Shown here: positions 36,456 to 49,060 of the stretch, piece after piece
Position numbering within the stretch: position 1 is the first letter of the stretch
Layout of the letters: every line of letters begins with the position of its first letter
Assembly (NCBI GenBank): GCA_032622095.1
Contig: CP136068.1
Coordinates: forward strand, 53,962,025-54,026,024
From: Siphonodentalium dalli
Taxonomy: Eukaryota > Mollusca > Scaphopoda > Gadilida > Siphonodentaliidae
Length of the DNA stretch: 64,000 bases
Reading direction: 5' to 3'
Notes under the pieces: generated by a model
The model's database searches: none
The model's input: only the letters and a program-made list of their open reading frames with translations
Told to the model about the DNA's origin: nothing
Program-made: the position numbers and the translations under genes

Positions 36456-36897
36456 TTAATAACCTCATATGGTGTGTCTGTATTTAATTTATTCCACAGC
36501 GTTCGAGGGGGATGAATTGAATATCAATGGAAATTACTGAGCTGTTTTTACCAATTGCCTCGGTTCATTTTCCCGATATTACTTTAGAACTGATACGGAT
36601 TGATAATTCCATTTTACCACCCAATCTCTACCTCCACAATCATATTTAGTGGATATCACTTGGTTGGTTTGATATTAGGCCCGATATAAGCTCAAGGTAA
36701 CTTTATATCAGACTGCTGATACAAGGTTACTGAGGGCTGATATCCTCAGTAATACCCTGTTAATTACATAGCATCTTAGTAACTGACAACTCTTTCAAAT
36801 GAGTGACATAAAAAAATTGATATCTACAAATTAATTTAGCAGTGAAGTAGATTTTCGGCATATCGTAAAATGATATTACTCGGATTTGTGATGTCGT

Positions 36898-37239
36898 AAA
36901 ATATAATTTTTTAAATTAGTTTTTCCTCAAGGGAAGCCCGAAACTGAACTATATGGATTATTATCCTCGGCCTTGTGTTATCAGGAGGGTTAAAATTTAT
37001 TGTCCGTTTTGTTGCCTACTCCGGTCAATCAGCGATCGGATTAGCTCACGCATGAATGCGTCCCGTGCAAATCCCGCGCTCTTAACAATTCATCTAGCCA
37101 GTTTTATTTCCGACTTTTAATAATAAGATTTGCGAGTCGCGGGGTTGGGAATGGCACCGCCATGGGAGGGATCTATGATAGTTCAGTTTCGGGCTTCCCT
37201 TGAGGAAAAACTAATTTTAATTTTAAAAATTATATTTTT
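36898..37239. repeat. Left hairpin module of element B
   Basis: Inverted arms of about 55 bp, with a 6-bp indel in the AT-rich outer part. GCGGGGTTGGGAATGGCACC lies just inside the inner arm, as in A. Confidence 0.78.
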
Positions 37240-37441
37240 CCGCCAAGGAGAAGCCCTTCAACTGAACTATATGGATTAGAATGCAAGCCCAGGAGGAGGC
37301 AACGAGCAATAAATTTAATATTCCAGTTTGGCGGGAATATACTCTTCCAAAACAGATGTCATGTAAATGTGATTTAGTCATGAATCAGCCTTGATATGTT
37401 ATGTGAAAGAGCTCATAAATTCAGATTCCAGTATTGCTCAA

Positions 37442-37457
37442 GCTTGTACCTGCCCCC
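37442..37457 (+). repeat. C tract of element B
   Basis: About 15 consecutive C at the position corresponding to the tract in A, followed by TGGTTTTAGGAAGAAAC. Confidence 0.75.
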
Positions 37458-37664
37458 CCCCCCCCCCTGGTTTTAGGAAGAAACGTCCCAGGCAGTGCCA
37501 CACCATACGCGCCAGCTAGTAACCGAGCAAGTAGAGACTTCTTCTTCTGCTGCTGACTTCACTGCATCTTCTTCTTGTTTTCATGTGATGAGAGTGATTT
37601 CTGTAGATATCTTCCAAAATAGAAAGCGCTATTGACAGTATGCGACATCGAGTCGTCCCCACAC

Positions 37665-38560
37665 AGAACAGCCTCCAAAGGCTCGGGTGCGATTGTCCTG
37701 GAGGATTGGTTGCCCGAATCTCCGAGAACGGCACCCCGCATGCCACGGACTGCTGGTGCAGGACCATGGGGCTCGAACTGGTTCATCCCGAGGTAAAGAC
37801 TGGTACAGTTGTGCAAGTTTGTGTAAGTCAGTTGACACATATCCTGTGATGAAGTTTTGTACAAGAGATCGACCCATGTCGTTTCCATACGCAAAGCGAG
37901 TTCCTTAGGAACGACAGAATCCCGTGATTCTTGCCCATCGTCGTCAAAGCCATCAGACGCCATGAGAAGTATAGGAAGCATGTCAGTATCGACCACAGCA
38001 ACAGAACACCCTGCATCAGGTTGAGATAAGGTACTATAGGGAAGCCCACTCGGGGAATGGCTCGAACGAGGTATAAATGCTCTCGCAGTGGAAGTTAAGG
38101 TGCTTTGGCCCACCCCAATGCCAGGTCAGCAAAAAGATAAAATTAGAAGGATCCATTTGACCAGAGAAAACCCCCCCACCGAATCTCCCGATTACAGGTG
38201 GTCCAGACAAGCTGGAATAAACGTCGATGACATACCACTAGGATCCCATGACGGCAGAGGAGCCTGGATGTATCACGTGGGATGACGTTTCCAGGGGGAC
38301 AAGACCGACCCTCGTAATGGGGTGGGCCACAGCGCCGTGGGGAAGCGTCAGAAGGCCTTTTGGCTGGAGCGCATTGAGCGGCACGGACATCGAGACTTCC
38401 CCACCCAGAACAGCCTCCAAAGGCGAGTGTGCGGGTGTTCTGGAGGATTGGTTGCCCGAATCTCCGAGAACTGCACGCTGCCACCCAAAGTCTGCTGATG
38501 CAGGACCAGGGGGGGGCCGAACTGGTCCTGCCCGAGGTAAGACTGGTACGTTTGCTCAAA
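37665..38560. repeat. Duplicated internal module of element B
   Basis: A segment with CAGAACAGCCTCCAAAGGC, GAGGATTGGTTGCCCGAATC, CTCCGAGAAC and CCCGAGGTAA-GACTGGTAC occurs at 37665-37810 and again at 38400-38555; A has one diverged copy at 24280-24430. The longest frame, 184 codons on minus across this region, is out of register between the copies and shows no family motif. Confidence 0.65.
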
Positions 38561-38793
38561 TTGTTTAACCATGGACCAACGGGCCCTCATCCAACAATGA
38601 CAATACCGCATATTGCCGCGTTTATTTCTTGAGCAACCCGCACGGTGTGTGGCCATCAAAGTTGAATCTCGTCGACTATAAGCAAGACAAGACATTCTGT
38701 TAGTTATTAGCAAGCGTAATACACAAAACATTTTGTTAGTTAATGCAAAATAATGTTAATAAGGTAAATTCCGTTCATTATGTGGCCACGTTG

Positions 38794-38826
38794 TCTTACC
38801 TGCTAGAAATTAAACTGCAGGTAAGA
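38794..38826. repeat. Palindrome with back-to-back splice-donor motifs (element B)
   Basis: TCTTACCTGC and GCAGGTAAGA face each other across 13 bp; compare 24659-24684 in A, where the spacer differs but both donor motifs are kept. Confidence 0.75.
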
Positions 38827-41800
38827 TACTGTCACTTCTCGGTGAAGAGGACGATGAGAACCGATTTCTCCTGTGCAAGAACAGTTTTCGCGGTGCCCTT
38901 GCTTACGGTGAGGAGAATGTTTTATACGCGTACGGAAAGTCCTTCGAAGGTAGAGCAGGCCTGGACATATCCCGAGGGAGAATGATTCCAGGGGGACAAG
39001 ACCCACTCTCGTAATTGAGTGGGCCATGGACCGTGGGGAAGAGTCAGAAGTCTCAGTCCTTCCCAGATGACAGGAGCAATTGTACTCGCACCCGTATGCA
39101 CTTGTAATTCTCTAATTCACGAGCATTAAACTTTGCACTCTCCCTCTTGACAAAATGTGCATGGTTACAGTAACCGTTGATTCAATATTAAACTATTGGA
39201 GGTATATTTAAAAACCGGTCCCATCGCAGTTAAAGTATGGGAATGTGAAAGTGCAACTAAACATGCATGTATCGAGGTCTATCCCACAAAGACATTTAAT
39301 TTGAGAGAAACACAACGAACGATTATATTACGGATGCAATTACATCCGTCTTCTGGATTGTGAGAGAAAATGAGAGCTTGAGCTGCATTTTCATCTGGGA
39401 AGAACTGAAGGCTGGTTGGCTGGTGCGCCGTCAGCGGCACATGACGAGTCTTCCCCACCCTAAGGCTCAGGTGCTGAGGCGTGCGCCCATGAAGATTGGT
39501 TTTCCGAATCAACGATAGTAGCACCCCGCCAGTCACTGGTACTGGGCAGTGGTCATACACAATATAGAGGCTTCTTGCGGAACGGCGCTGTATATATGAT
39601 GATACAAAAGCTGTCATTTGTGTTAGTCATTTAGGTATTCTATTCACCAGATAATCATATGGATATTTAGTAATAGAAGGAGAAGAGATATGTTTTGGAC
39701 TCTTCTGAAATTGGCACTGGCAGGTCTGCGGAATGCAAAATATGCGCAAGCCACAACATACTAGTATGTGTCAGCTGTCTGGTTGTCCTTAGGTACCCAT
39801 AAGTTACACAAACAGTTATAATCAGTATCGCGAGAACCTCACACAACCTTGGCGCAACCTAGATTTCACAAACCGTCATGTGAACCGAACTGTCGTGTGC
39901 CTCCAATACGTAGGCCTGCAGTGGTCGTGCGCAATATAAACGCTGTTCATGTAACTGCACTTTATATGTGTGACAATACAAATGCTGTCCTTTCTGTTAT
40001 TTGCCTGATAATCAATTGGATATGAGGCAATAGAAGGAAAAGAGCCATGTGTTGGTCTCTGATGGAAATTATAGTGGCAGCAGCCCTGCACAATATAAAT
40101 GCATTGCCTGTAACTGTGCTTAATACGTGAGTGAAGGCTATTTGACATTTGATCTTTTCTATATGTGGAAATAGAAGGTAGAGAGCCAAGTGATGGAAAG
40201 GCTATTGGCAGTGCATCGGGGCACATGACAATATAAATGCATAGTAGTTCACCGTGACTATTCACGGATTGAAAGCGCAGAAGTATGTCGGTATCAGTGA
40301 AAATTGACGCACGCCATATTGATATAGTCAGTTCGTATGTCATTGAGCCTTTGAGGCACTGACACCCTTGTACTAGTATGGAACAATTATGGCTCGCCAT
40401 ACATGTTTTTAAGCTCACCATTTTGTATCATGTTAATTCATAATTTGAATGTATCGAAAACACTAATGTCTGAGGATAACAGTTCAGATGTTGTCTATTT
40501 GTTACAGTGAACACATGGAAATGTGAAACATCAAAATCATCAAAAGTATAAACATTGATTGACTGAAAATTTATTGAGACACTGGCTAGCCAATGAATCA
40601 TTTCAACACTGCGACCATGCTAGGTCACACGGGAATGGTGACTTGCCACAAGTAGGCCAGCCAAAGGCTCTCATCCAAAATATCTCCAAAGAGTTCTGAC
40701 CACGGACGGAAGTATCCTTGGATATTTAAGCAAAGTATAGCTGAAGGTTCAGGCTACTGTACTTGCATATTTGTGTAGTCATGGAAGAGGGAAGCCCATT
40801 CAGCAAAATACATTGAGTGATTGCAAAGAAACAGACACAATTGTCGCCGAAATAGCGACAGAGTACCGGTATGAATTGATGGAGATCGCCATTCGACAAT
40901 GGGAACTCAGGCTTCAAGATTCGACGAGAATCACCGAATCGATTCCCGTAATGATTCTCACAAAACTTTACAATTTGCAGTGCTTTATGACTAACATGAT
41001 TCAGCATTTGATTATCGTAAAATTAAATGTATTTTGAGCCCTGGAACTTGAAATGAAAATCCTTGGTGCCCAATCTTGTGTCAGATAATCCTAGTCCCCA
41101 ATCAAACCAGTTGCACGATTCGTAGCAACCGGACACTGTCAGTAATACTGGACAGGCATGTAAAGAATGAGACTATTCAAGAGACACGGCATTATTTGAA
41201 CACATGCCATATAATACTGTATGTTATAACAAACATAATCTCATTGTTTCTAACGATTGTTCCGATGATACAATGAGGGAAAGAAAATGGAATCGCAAGA
41301 ACAGGGTCAAAATTTCAAATAAATTTCTTGAAGTCGATGTAACGTTCGCGACGTTCCAAGTATCCAAATACGAGCCCACATGTTAATAGTAATACATTCG
41401 GGCTAGCTAAGATTTGCAAATATTAATCGGTAAGCACAATTAATTATAACGACATGTTGTATATGTACAATGATGTTCTGTGATAATCATTATCCAAATG
41501 TCGCTCAACTTCAACTTACAATTAGTTGAGGCAAAAGAAATTTCATTGGATTACAAGTTCTATCTTGTTTATGAATACATGTAAATTATCGTCAAAGGAG
41601 ACATTTCTGTCCTGGCCAACTTTCTGCGCACTAACAGAGCTGTTGCATATACGATGAGGTAGTGTACATGAAATGAACGTAGCGAGAAGTCGGCTTCATG
41701 AAATAGTTAGCACGAAATTAGGAGACTTCGCATACCGTACCATGTGGACTCCGAAATCGGACGATTCATGCCACCGTATATGTTGCACAATAATGCAATA

Positions 41801-42501
41801 TAGGTTTGCTACAAGTAAACGATGTGCGTCTGTAGTCATTGTCAAAATGGCCATCAATGGCGAAGTTCTCAACGTGATTTTGTCGATTCCAATCCCAAAA
41901 TTTTCGAGATAAAATGTGTCGATAAAAACACGGAATTATTATAAAGTGCGTTGCGCCTACTATGAAACGAAGAGTTTCTGCGCGTACTTAAAAATATTAA
42001 ACGACCGGGTAAGCAACGGATAAATTGCAAGTTTGTTATCAACAATAAATATTGAGTTGATAAACTCGCAATAGAGAAATACTTCCTTTAGTTAAAACCA
42101 CGTCTGATAGGTCCAAGGAGAGAAATAAAACTGGCTAGATGAATTGTTAAGAGCGCGGGATTTGCACGGGACGCATTCATGCGTGAGCTAATCCGGTCGC
42201 TGATTGACCGGAGTAGGCAATAAAACGGACAATAAATTTTAACCCTCCTGATAACACAAGGCTGAGGATAATAATCCATATAGTTCAGTTGAAGGGCTTC
42301 TCCTTGGCGGAAAAACAATATTACTCGGATTGGTGATGTCGTAATATGATATTACTCGGTTTAAGGGCATATTAAAGCGATATTCATAGTTCAACAACAG
42401 GCTGTTCTGGACAAAAATGTCATATCTAATTATTTATTAATAATCACCTATATATACTTGCCTGAGAACAAAGATAGTTGTCTTCAACAGCTAATATTTA
42501 C

Positions 42502-42630
42502 CTCAGTTTTGCAGGAGACATCAGGACATTCTGTGCCAACATGGCACTTCACTCCACAAGGGTGGCTACATAGCTCCCGGACTTTCTTACAAGGCTGAGA
42601 ACATGACTCGTCTTCAGATAAACAGTCGCC
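42502..42630 (-). CDS. NFX1: NFX1 exon: C-terminal zinc fingers
   Basis: 129 nt, 43 codons, phase 0-0, acceptor ttctgttaccag, donor ACTGAG|gtaaat. It encodes GDCLSEDESCSQPCKKVREL and then CSHPCGVKCHVGTECPDVSC, the final pair of NF-X1-type Cys/His clusters. Its donor side faces the right end of composite element B, only about 190 bp away, so B has landed close to a splice site without removing it. Confidence 0.93.
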
Positions 42631-43165
42631 CTGGTAACAGAAAAACAGAAAGTGTCAGCAGAAAATTTTATATTGGTTGATCTGGTGCAATTTTAGGGAC
42701 AGATATGTGGTTTGGGTATGTCAAAAGCCATAAAATATGATTTCATGATCCCCAAACCTTACAACATTAACTTTCCAAAAGCCATTTAAGAAGATAAACC
42801 CTTCACCTTATTACCAATGTCAGATGACCTCATAAAGCACTATCAATGATGTCAGTGTTTTTGACTTTGATGAGATAATCCCTTCAGTGGGCAATTTCTT
42901 AGAGGGAGAAGTTCACAATACAAGTTTACAATGTGAGAATTATAAAAAATCTTATAACTTGGAATATTATAAATCTGAAATTGGTGGCGGATATATATAC
43001 ATTGATAGGGGGGGACAGCTTCCAGACAAAGTCAATCAAGTATATCCCTCAGTGTACTGAAGAGTTGGGCTATAATTGAAATATAGACATAAACTAAATA
43101 CTGCCCAGCATAAACCAATATCTTTCTGGCAATGCATCTAGGGCACTGCAAAGCTGAGAGTTTCA

Positions 43166-43283
43166 ATTTGATTCGCTAATCGGGCTGCCGATATGATATG
43201 ATTAGATCGCTAATCGGGCTGCCGATATGATATAATTAGATTGGATCGCTAATCGGGCTGCCGATATGATATGATTAGATTGG
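43166..43283. repeat. Tandem repeat, 39-46-bp units, 3 copies
   Basis: TCGCTAATCGGGCTGCCGAT, ATGATAT(G/A)ATTAGAT repeated three times, almost identical. Confidence 0.85.
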
Positions 43284-43771
43284 ATCCAATCATAGAATTT
43301 AAATATTTTTGAAACACCCTTCTTGGAATTCTTGTAGGGGAAAAAGAACATGAGGTTTAAGATGCCTTGTTCTAAATCTCACCTGATCATGCAAATGTAG
43401 GGAGTCATATTGACATTTTGAAAACATTTTACGAATGCAAACAATCTGAATTAATCAGAGATGTGTTGATCTAGGCATTCTTGAAATGTACTTGCAGACT
43501 TACACAGTTCATGATTTTGAATCAAAAACTGTAACTTTTATAATTTGAAGATGAGAACATTTTTTGCGACGAAAACTTTCAGCAGTTCGCAAGTGGTCTT
43601 ATATGTTGTAACACGCTCCATCATCCACTCGACGTCCTTGTAGTTGCATACCCCATTTTGCCCCAGTACAAATAGTGATACTGTAAGTCCTTGATTCGCA
43701 GGGCCCTAAATGCATCAGACTAATTTTGACCTATTTAAGAAATTCAAACCAGGCATGCTCTATTAACTTAC

Positions 43772-43876
43772 CTTGTGACATATTTTCTGACAAATGTGTT
43801 GCTTGCATGGCAACGGTTTGCCACATGCCAAACCACAGGAGATCTCAGTTAGATAGCAAGGCACATTCTTCCTCAA
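43772..43876 (-). CDS. NFX1: NFX1 exon: NF-X1 zinc finger
   Basis: 105 nt, exactly 35 codons, phase 0 at both ends, acceptor ttctactttatag, donor CACAAG|gtaagt. It encodes [15 protein letters not shown] and [20 protein letters not shown]. The NxPC, ISCGLxCGKPL and HxCQKxCHKG pattern is typical of the last complete NF-X1 fingers. The finger is closed by the GDC that opens the exon at 42630. The symmetric 0-0 phase would let this exon be skipped without a frameshift, although a finger would be lost. Confidence 0.93.
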
Positions 43877-44399
43877 CTATAAAGTAGAACAAAGGATGTT
43901 TCAGACATGATGAAACAATCTTTCACAACTGTCAAGTAGTAATGATGATGTTATCAGTAGAGTGTCAAAAATGAATGCGTCTTATCATGATACGTATTAT
44001 AGCATGGGGTTCATATCATGAAGAGATGTATCATTGCATCAGAATCCCTGTTATGTAAGTTAAATTATGCCATACAGTGAACACGAGAAAACTTTTTAGT
44101 GGCTCTAAATATGCTTATTTTCTTATTCAGTGAAATTAAATTACATATACAGAAATCCTAAAATTTCATAAAAATAAAAAAGGGTTGCGCATCGAAGATG
44201 GCTCGTGATATTTGTTCGAAGATCCATATGTCAAATATGAATGGAATCGATTGATGTTCATTCAAGTTATTGTGCTAACGGTCTTAAAATGGAAAAAACA
44301 AAGAGCCATAACTCAAGTAAAAAATTTAACATACCTAATATTTTATCTTGATCGTGATATTGTTGTGGATGACAAATATACCAATTAAGAATCGAATAA

Positions 44400-45292
44400 G
44401 GGTGCCATGTTTAATCATATAATCGATAAACTATCGATAAAGCCAATAATCGATTATTATTTCCATCTGTGTTGTTTCATATGTCAGAAAATGCCAGGTA
44501 TTATTGAATACCGTGCTTATTTCACACAGTTTAGTCTACAACCGAGGGGTTAACAACCTTTGATCGCTTTTCAAAGAGATTCCGACAAAATGAGTACTAC
44601 CAATATGTTGCAAACAGTACACAGTCCATTTGATGATGCGACATGGTTACTCTTCGGGTTTTTGAATATTCTACAAATTGGCGGCACTGCAGCTTTGAAC
44701 TTATGGCGACATTGTATATTTCTAAAAGAAAGGCGACACTACGTCTTTGAAATGTGCTGACTGTCATCGTATTCAATGAACTGAATGCACTCGCCCTTGA
44801 TTGGAGTGATGACTGGTGAATGAAACTTACAATTATCAAATACTTAACTTGTTCTGAGTTTTGAAATTTGCAGGTGGGGGCCCACCCTTGTGATTGTTGT
44901 TATCCACACTCTGGAAGTTTGCTGAAACTTATAGTTTCCGTATCATTAGATTCCTTTTTTAGGAACCGCCGGCATGCATTTCCATGTTTTGCAATTCATA
45001 ACACTGAAATTAATCACTACGTTCGTTCTAATGAACTCACAAATATTATAACCATGACATCGCAGAGAACTGTGCTGGTATTGAATTGTGCTCATTAGTC
45101 ATTACCGGTGGTACATGATCCGCTTTACTAATATAATAATTACATCAGCCAATGCCTGAAACAACCAATCAGCACCCAATATGCCATATTACGGAATACT
45201 TATGATGTTATTAATATTAGGTACGATAAATCGATTATAGTCTATTATCGATGACCAATTATCAATTATCAAAATCAATAATCGTGGCACCT
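44400..45292. mobile_element. hAT-like element remnant with GGTGCCA ends
   Basis: Ends read AAGGGTGCCATG and CGTGGCACCTCT with ATCGAT/ATCGATTA clusters at both subtermini, a pattern typical of a hAT group with AGGGGTGCCACGATT tips. The flanks AGAATCGA and AGAATCGG agree in 7 of 8 bases, though the exact edge is uncertain by 2 bp. It separates two related copies of an AAGTTATTG-rich host repeat (44270 and 45296). No transposase found. Confidence 0.6.
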
Positions 45293-45490
45293 CTAGAATC
45301 GGTTGATGTTTGTTCAAGTTATTGCGATAACAGTCTTAAAATTGCATAAAGATAGACAAACTAAGGGTCATAAGTCAGCTAAAACCAAATCAAACTAACC
45401 TGGTTTTCGAACTCTATGGAGAAAAAGCAACTAAAGTCTCAAATGACGGTAAAACTTTCCCCAAACAATTTTAATTCTCTTTGGCCTTAC

Positions 45491-45690
45491 CTCATGGTTG
45501 CCATGGCACAATTTCTCTGTCAACATAGTGCAGGGAGGACACTTATCGTCACTGTTGCAGGAGTGTTGCTGGAGGTGGTTACACGAGTGAGTTTTGGCAC
45601 ATGGGCGATGACACTCTGGAGGTCGTGTGCCACAGGGAACTGGAGGAAATAAGACCTCCGCACCACAGTGGCATGTCAACTCCTCAAAGC
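45491..45690 (-). CDS. NFX1: NFX1 exon: cysteine-rich region
   Basis: 200 nt, acceptor cttcctgttgcag, donor CATGAG|gtaagg. The translation starts [20 protein letters not shown] and continues [18 protein letters not shown], then [18 protein letters not shown]. This is the most diagnostic stretch in the window for NFX1: the CHCGA, [12 protein letters not shown] and KCPPCT blocks are strongly conserved between invertebrate and vertebrate proteins. Two bases complete the split Ser codon from 46899, and the exon ends in phase 0. I see no frameshift or in-frame stop. Confidence 0.95.
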
Positions 45691-46052
45691 CTGCAACAGG
45701 AAGAATATCAACAACTCAAGCTCTATTTCAAACATTTGTTGTTTTTTTTTTATATAATATAATTTATGCATGAGTCATATCTGAAGTCATGGCTCAGGGT
45801 AAATTTATGCTTTAAAAACGTCTCCAAATTTATTTTAATATTTCGTATTTGGATCTAAAAATATATTAATTTTATAACAACATACATGTATATATGTGTA
45901 AATCAAATAAAGGTTGTATACATTTCAAATCTAAATTATTCAGTTAATTATGTGGGGGAGAGGGGAATTGTCTAGTGGTACCCTATATTTGCTTAATTTC
46001 TTTGGAATGTGATGTCATTATTATTAATGTACCAGAATATCCTAATTGAGAT

Positions 46053-46095
46053 AGATAGATAGATCTTTATTTGCACAATAATAGGACTGGCATTA
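46053..46095 (-). mobile_element. Retroposon 3' tail fragment
   Basis: On minus: GTGCAAATAAAGATCTATC followed by ATC TATC repeats. This polyadenylation signal plus (ATCT)n ending is usual for CR1/RTE-type retroposon or SINE 3' ends in molluscs. No body could be assigned. Confidence 0.45.
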
Positions 46096-46432
46096 AATGA
46101 GATTTTTGTTATTTGTTTTGATGTCATGAAAACTATTTATTAAATGACATTAGGGCAGCTATAAGATCACATCTTGCTAGAAATAATCGTTTTTTTTGTT
46201 GCGAATGAGTTTGAAAAAACTTCATCAATTTGTTTATAAAACAAATTGGTTCTTTTTATTAAGCCTCTAAGAGACAGAGTACATGTTTTAAACTTGCAGG
46301 GTTAAACATAACTTTTATAAAGAAGTAGGCATAATAATAGCATATCAAAATATAGCTGCAAAGCTTTCCGACCCAAGTCATCAATATATGATATATAACA
46401 TATTTTGCATGATTCTTCGCACCTAGCTATAT

Positions 46433-46890
46433 AGATACTGGCTAGCAGACAGAGGACATTTGCCGCAATGACACAGCTCTTAACACCTGGCTATATCAGT
46501 ACTTAGTGGCTAGAAGACACTAGAAGACACATGGCTAGAAGACACGGAGGGTATTTGCCGCTATGGCACAGCTCTCAACACCTGACTATATCTGTACTTA
46601 CTAGCTAGCAGCAACATAGGTCTTTTACCATGACACCATTCTTTGTAGCTGACTATACTTACTAGCTAGCAGACATTTGCCATAACACAGTTTTTTCACA
46701 GCTGACTATACTCACTAGCTAGCAGATATGTCAGACTTTGACACCACAAGGTTGTTAGTCGCTGACTATACTTAATAGCTATCTGACAAGGTGGAAATTG
46801 GCCACAACACGGTTCTTCACAGATAACTATACTTAATAGCTTGCTGAAAAAGGTACGCATTTGCCACAACACGGTTCTTCACAGCTAACT
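46433..46890 (-). repeat. Array of decayed copies of an NFX1 exon end and splice donor
   Basis: About seven units of 53-95 bp, each resembling the last part of the exon at 46899-47007 plus the first 25 bp of its intron (on plus: ACTATACTTACTAGCTAGCA, then GACATTTGCCA and CACGGTTCTTCACA). Units near the exon are most similar to it; the distal two carry extra AGAAGACAC duplications. Donors GTAAGT or GTGAGT survive at 46601/46600, 46662/46661 and 46715/46714; others are mutated. Confidence 0.85.
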
Positions 46891-46898
46891 ATACTTAC

Positions 46899-47007
46899 TA
46901 GCTAGCAGACATGGCGGACATTTGCCACGATGACACGGTTCCTCACACCTGTGTAACTGACAGCTCAGCTTAGCACCACAGATCAGCTCACAGATATGCT
47001 CTTCAAT
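46899..47007 (-). CDS. NFX1: NFX1 exon: NF-X1 zinc finger, donor side duplicated in intron
   Basis: 109 nt, acceptor ccttcttcag, donor GCTA|gtaagtat. It encodes [19 protein letters not shown] and then [17 protein letters not shown]. The RCEEPCHRG block is among the most conserved parts of the family. One leftover base plus GC of the next exon makes the Ser codon before FEELTCHCG. The last coding bases and the donor are repeated, in decayed form, about seven times immediately downstream (46433-46890). Three of those copies keep a GT donor, so alternative donor choice would be possible in principle. The copy at 46899 keeps both the full finger and the phase, which is why I take it as the real exon. 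Confidence 0.92.
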
Positions 47008-47054
47008 CTGAAGAAGGTTATTCAAGTTTCATATAATATTATAAAGTTATTATA

Positions 47055-47212
47055 CAATGTTGTGTACAGTATGTGTTTTTCTTGTACGAGTCCAGGTTGT
47101 GGTGAAAGTTATATTGGACGTATATCGTATCGTATCGTAGCGTCGAGTCCAATATGACTTTTCACCACAACCTGGACGAGTACAAGAAAACATACTGTAC
47201 AGAACATTGTAT
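47055..47212. repeat. Hairpin repeat with GTCCAATATGACTTTT arms
   Basis: CAATGTTGTGTACAGTATGT, TTCTTGTACGAGTCC and AGGTTGTGGTGAAAG pair with sequence ending at 47212. Arms are about 62 bp, loop about 28 bp with CGTATCGTATCGTA. Related half-copies of the AGTCCAATAT motif follow at 47330-47450. Confidence 0.75.
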
Positions 47213-48688
47213 AATGACATTTTTATTATCCATCGCAATTTCACTGATTCACTTTCCAATAGAGTTACTGCATTTTGATTAGAATTACTTTTGACATCAC
47301 CCAGAGTCCCGATAACTTTTATAAAAGTCATATTTGACTCCAAAAGTCATATATTGGACTTGATTCGTGTCTAGTATGACCTTCGGGACTCCTGTGATGT
47401 CAGGTACTATATTCTTGATACTTTCAGAGTCCAATATAACTTTTCCCGGTGTATCGTTTGACGGCTATTGCACATTCAGAAATAGTGTAGGCAAAGGGAT
47501 GGATAATAAATACATAATATATAGTAGTAGTCGCACAGAAAGAATATAGATTTATTATGAAGAATTTTGACAGAACTTCTGAAAACATGTTCCTAAATTA
47601 CAATTTACCATACTTTTTAAATGGTTGCTGTCCGCCGCCATGTTAAAAATTTTGATCTGCCTTTCTTTCTGTTCTGGATTAAGAATACATGTTGGTGTTC
47701 ACGGAGATAAAAGTAACTTCTAATTGATGTATTTGTGCTGTCTCATCTATAGGTATCCTCAGAAACAGTAGAGAGCCCAATTGCGTCTAAATATAGAACC
47801 TGTTGTAATATTTGAATTCTAATTTACATGGGACATATGTAAATTCTGAGGTAATATATTTTTTTAAATATTATCTTTTGTCAAATTATAGAAATAAATT
47901 GAGGTCTGAGGTGGGCATTCTTCCCACGAGATAATTAAATGATGGGAAAGGGAGAAAGTAAAAGAAAAAACTCTGAAATTATGTATTCTGCACCACTTGC
48001 TTAATATTTTAGAAACCATGAACATGAAAGTGTCAATGACACTGTAGCTCAACTTAGGTAGGGGAATAATTTAATGGTTGACAGTAAATGGAGGGATGTG
48101 GTCTGTAGGGTGTGCCAAAGGATTTAGTGATGCAAAGAGTAAATTCTAAAATGGCCACCAGCGGCCATGTTTTTTTTCCGAATGACTCGTTCCCATCTAC
48201 ATGTCAATGTCAACATCCATGACAAATTTCATGAAGATCAAACAAACAGATCGGTCTATAACCCATGCTAATGGATTTTGTAGAATATTTAGTCATACAA
48301 AGAGTAAAATCCAAAATGGCCATTGGTGGCCATATTTTTTTGCCGAATGACCCCAAAATGACTCGTTCCCATCAAAAGGTCACCCCGATGAACCATATGA
48401 AGTTTGGTGATGATCAGATCAGGGATGTGGTCTGTAGGGTGTGTCAAAGTATTTAGTGATGCAAAGAGTAAAATCCAAGATGGCCGACGGCGGCCATGTT
48501 TTTAGGCCAAATGACCCCAAAATGACTCGTTCCCATCTAGAGGTCGCCCCGATGATCCATTTGAAGTTTGGTGATGATCGGATCAGAGATGTGGTCTGTA
48601 GGATGTGTCAAAGAATTTAGTGATGCAAAGAGTAAAATCCAAGATGGCCACCAGCAGCCATGTTTTTTGGTCGAATGATCCTAAAATA

Positions 48689-49060
48689 ATATTTTTTTTA
48701 CCCAAAATATGTATCTCCTATGATAAATATCTTGGACACTGAAACTAATGGTTATATATTCTTGCTTGCAAGAAATCTAGAAGTCGTAAAAAAAAAATCG
48801 GTACACAATACCTCGAGTACGCGCACTTGTCAAATGCCAATTAATGGCGATATATTCTTTGGACCAATCATGCGAGTCCTTTCACTATAACAGCGATGGA
48901 AAGACAAGACCTCACTCATTTTAATTTCTTCCTCCTGTGTGTTTAATGCGTTTGACCGAGTGCGCGGGGCGGGAATGTTGATCCCAACTGGGAGGGCCCT
49001 CTATGTTCAGTGTCCAAGATATTTATCATAGGAGATACATATTTTGGGTAAAAAAATATT
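48689..49060. repeat. Left hairpin module of element C
   Basis: Arms of about 54 bp (48689-48741 and 49005-49060), near exact, with the G-rich block at about 48963-48990 inside the inner arm. Confidence 0.78.

Larger units (their letters stand above)
36901..42310 (+). mobile_element. Composite element B (same family as A)
   Basis: 5.4 kb inserted in a GATATTACTCGG tandem repeat visible on both sides (36871 and 42317). The left tip is CTCAAGGGAAGCCCGAAACT, with its inverse at 37190-37205 closing the hairpin module. The second tip CCGCCAAGGAGAAGCCCTTC begins at 37240 and is matched by the right end at 42293-42310. Terminal repeats of about 165 bp: 36943-37110 and inverted 42115-42290. The C tract, 178-type units, the GGTTGCCCGAATC / CCCGAGGTAAAGACTGG modules and the donor palindrome are shared with A. 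Overall divergence from A suggests an older split, yet the modular order is the same. Confidence 0.8.

Noticed and set aside
37559-38113. 184-codon minus-strand frame in element B
   Set aside because: Lies across duplicated noncoding modules of the element, with several competing frames on both strands and no motif. The related sequence in A has no matching open frame.
44560-44760. 66-codon frame inside the 44400-45292 element as transposase
   Set aside because: No hAT motif such as a BED-finger or the C-terminal dimerisation block; overlapped by an equally long antisense frame.
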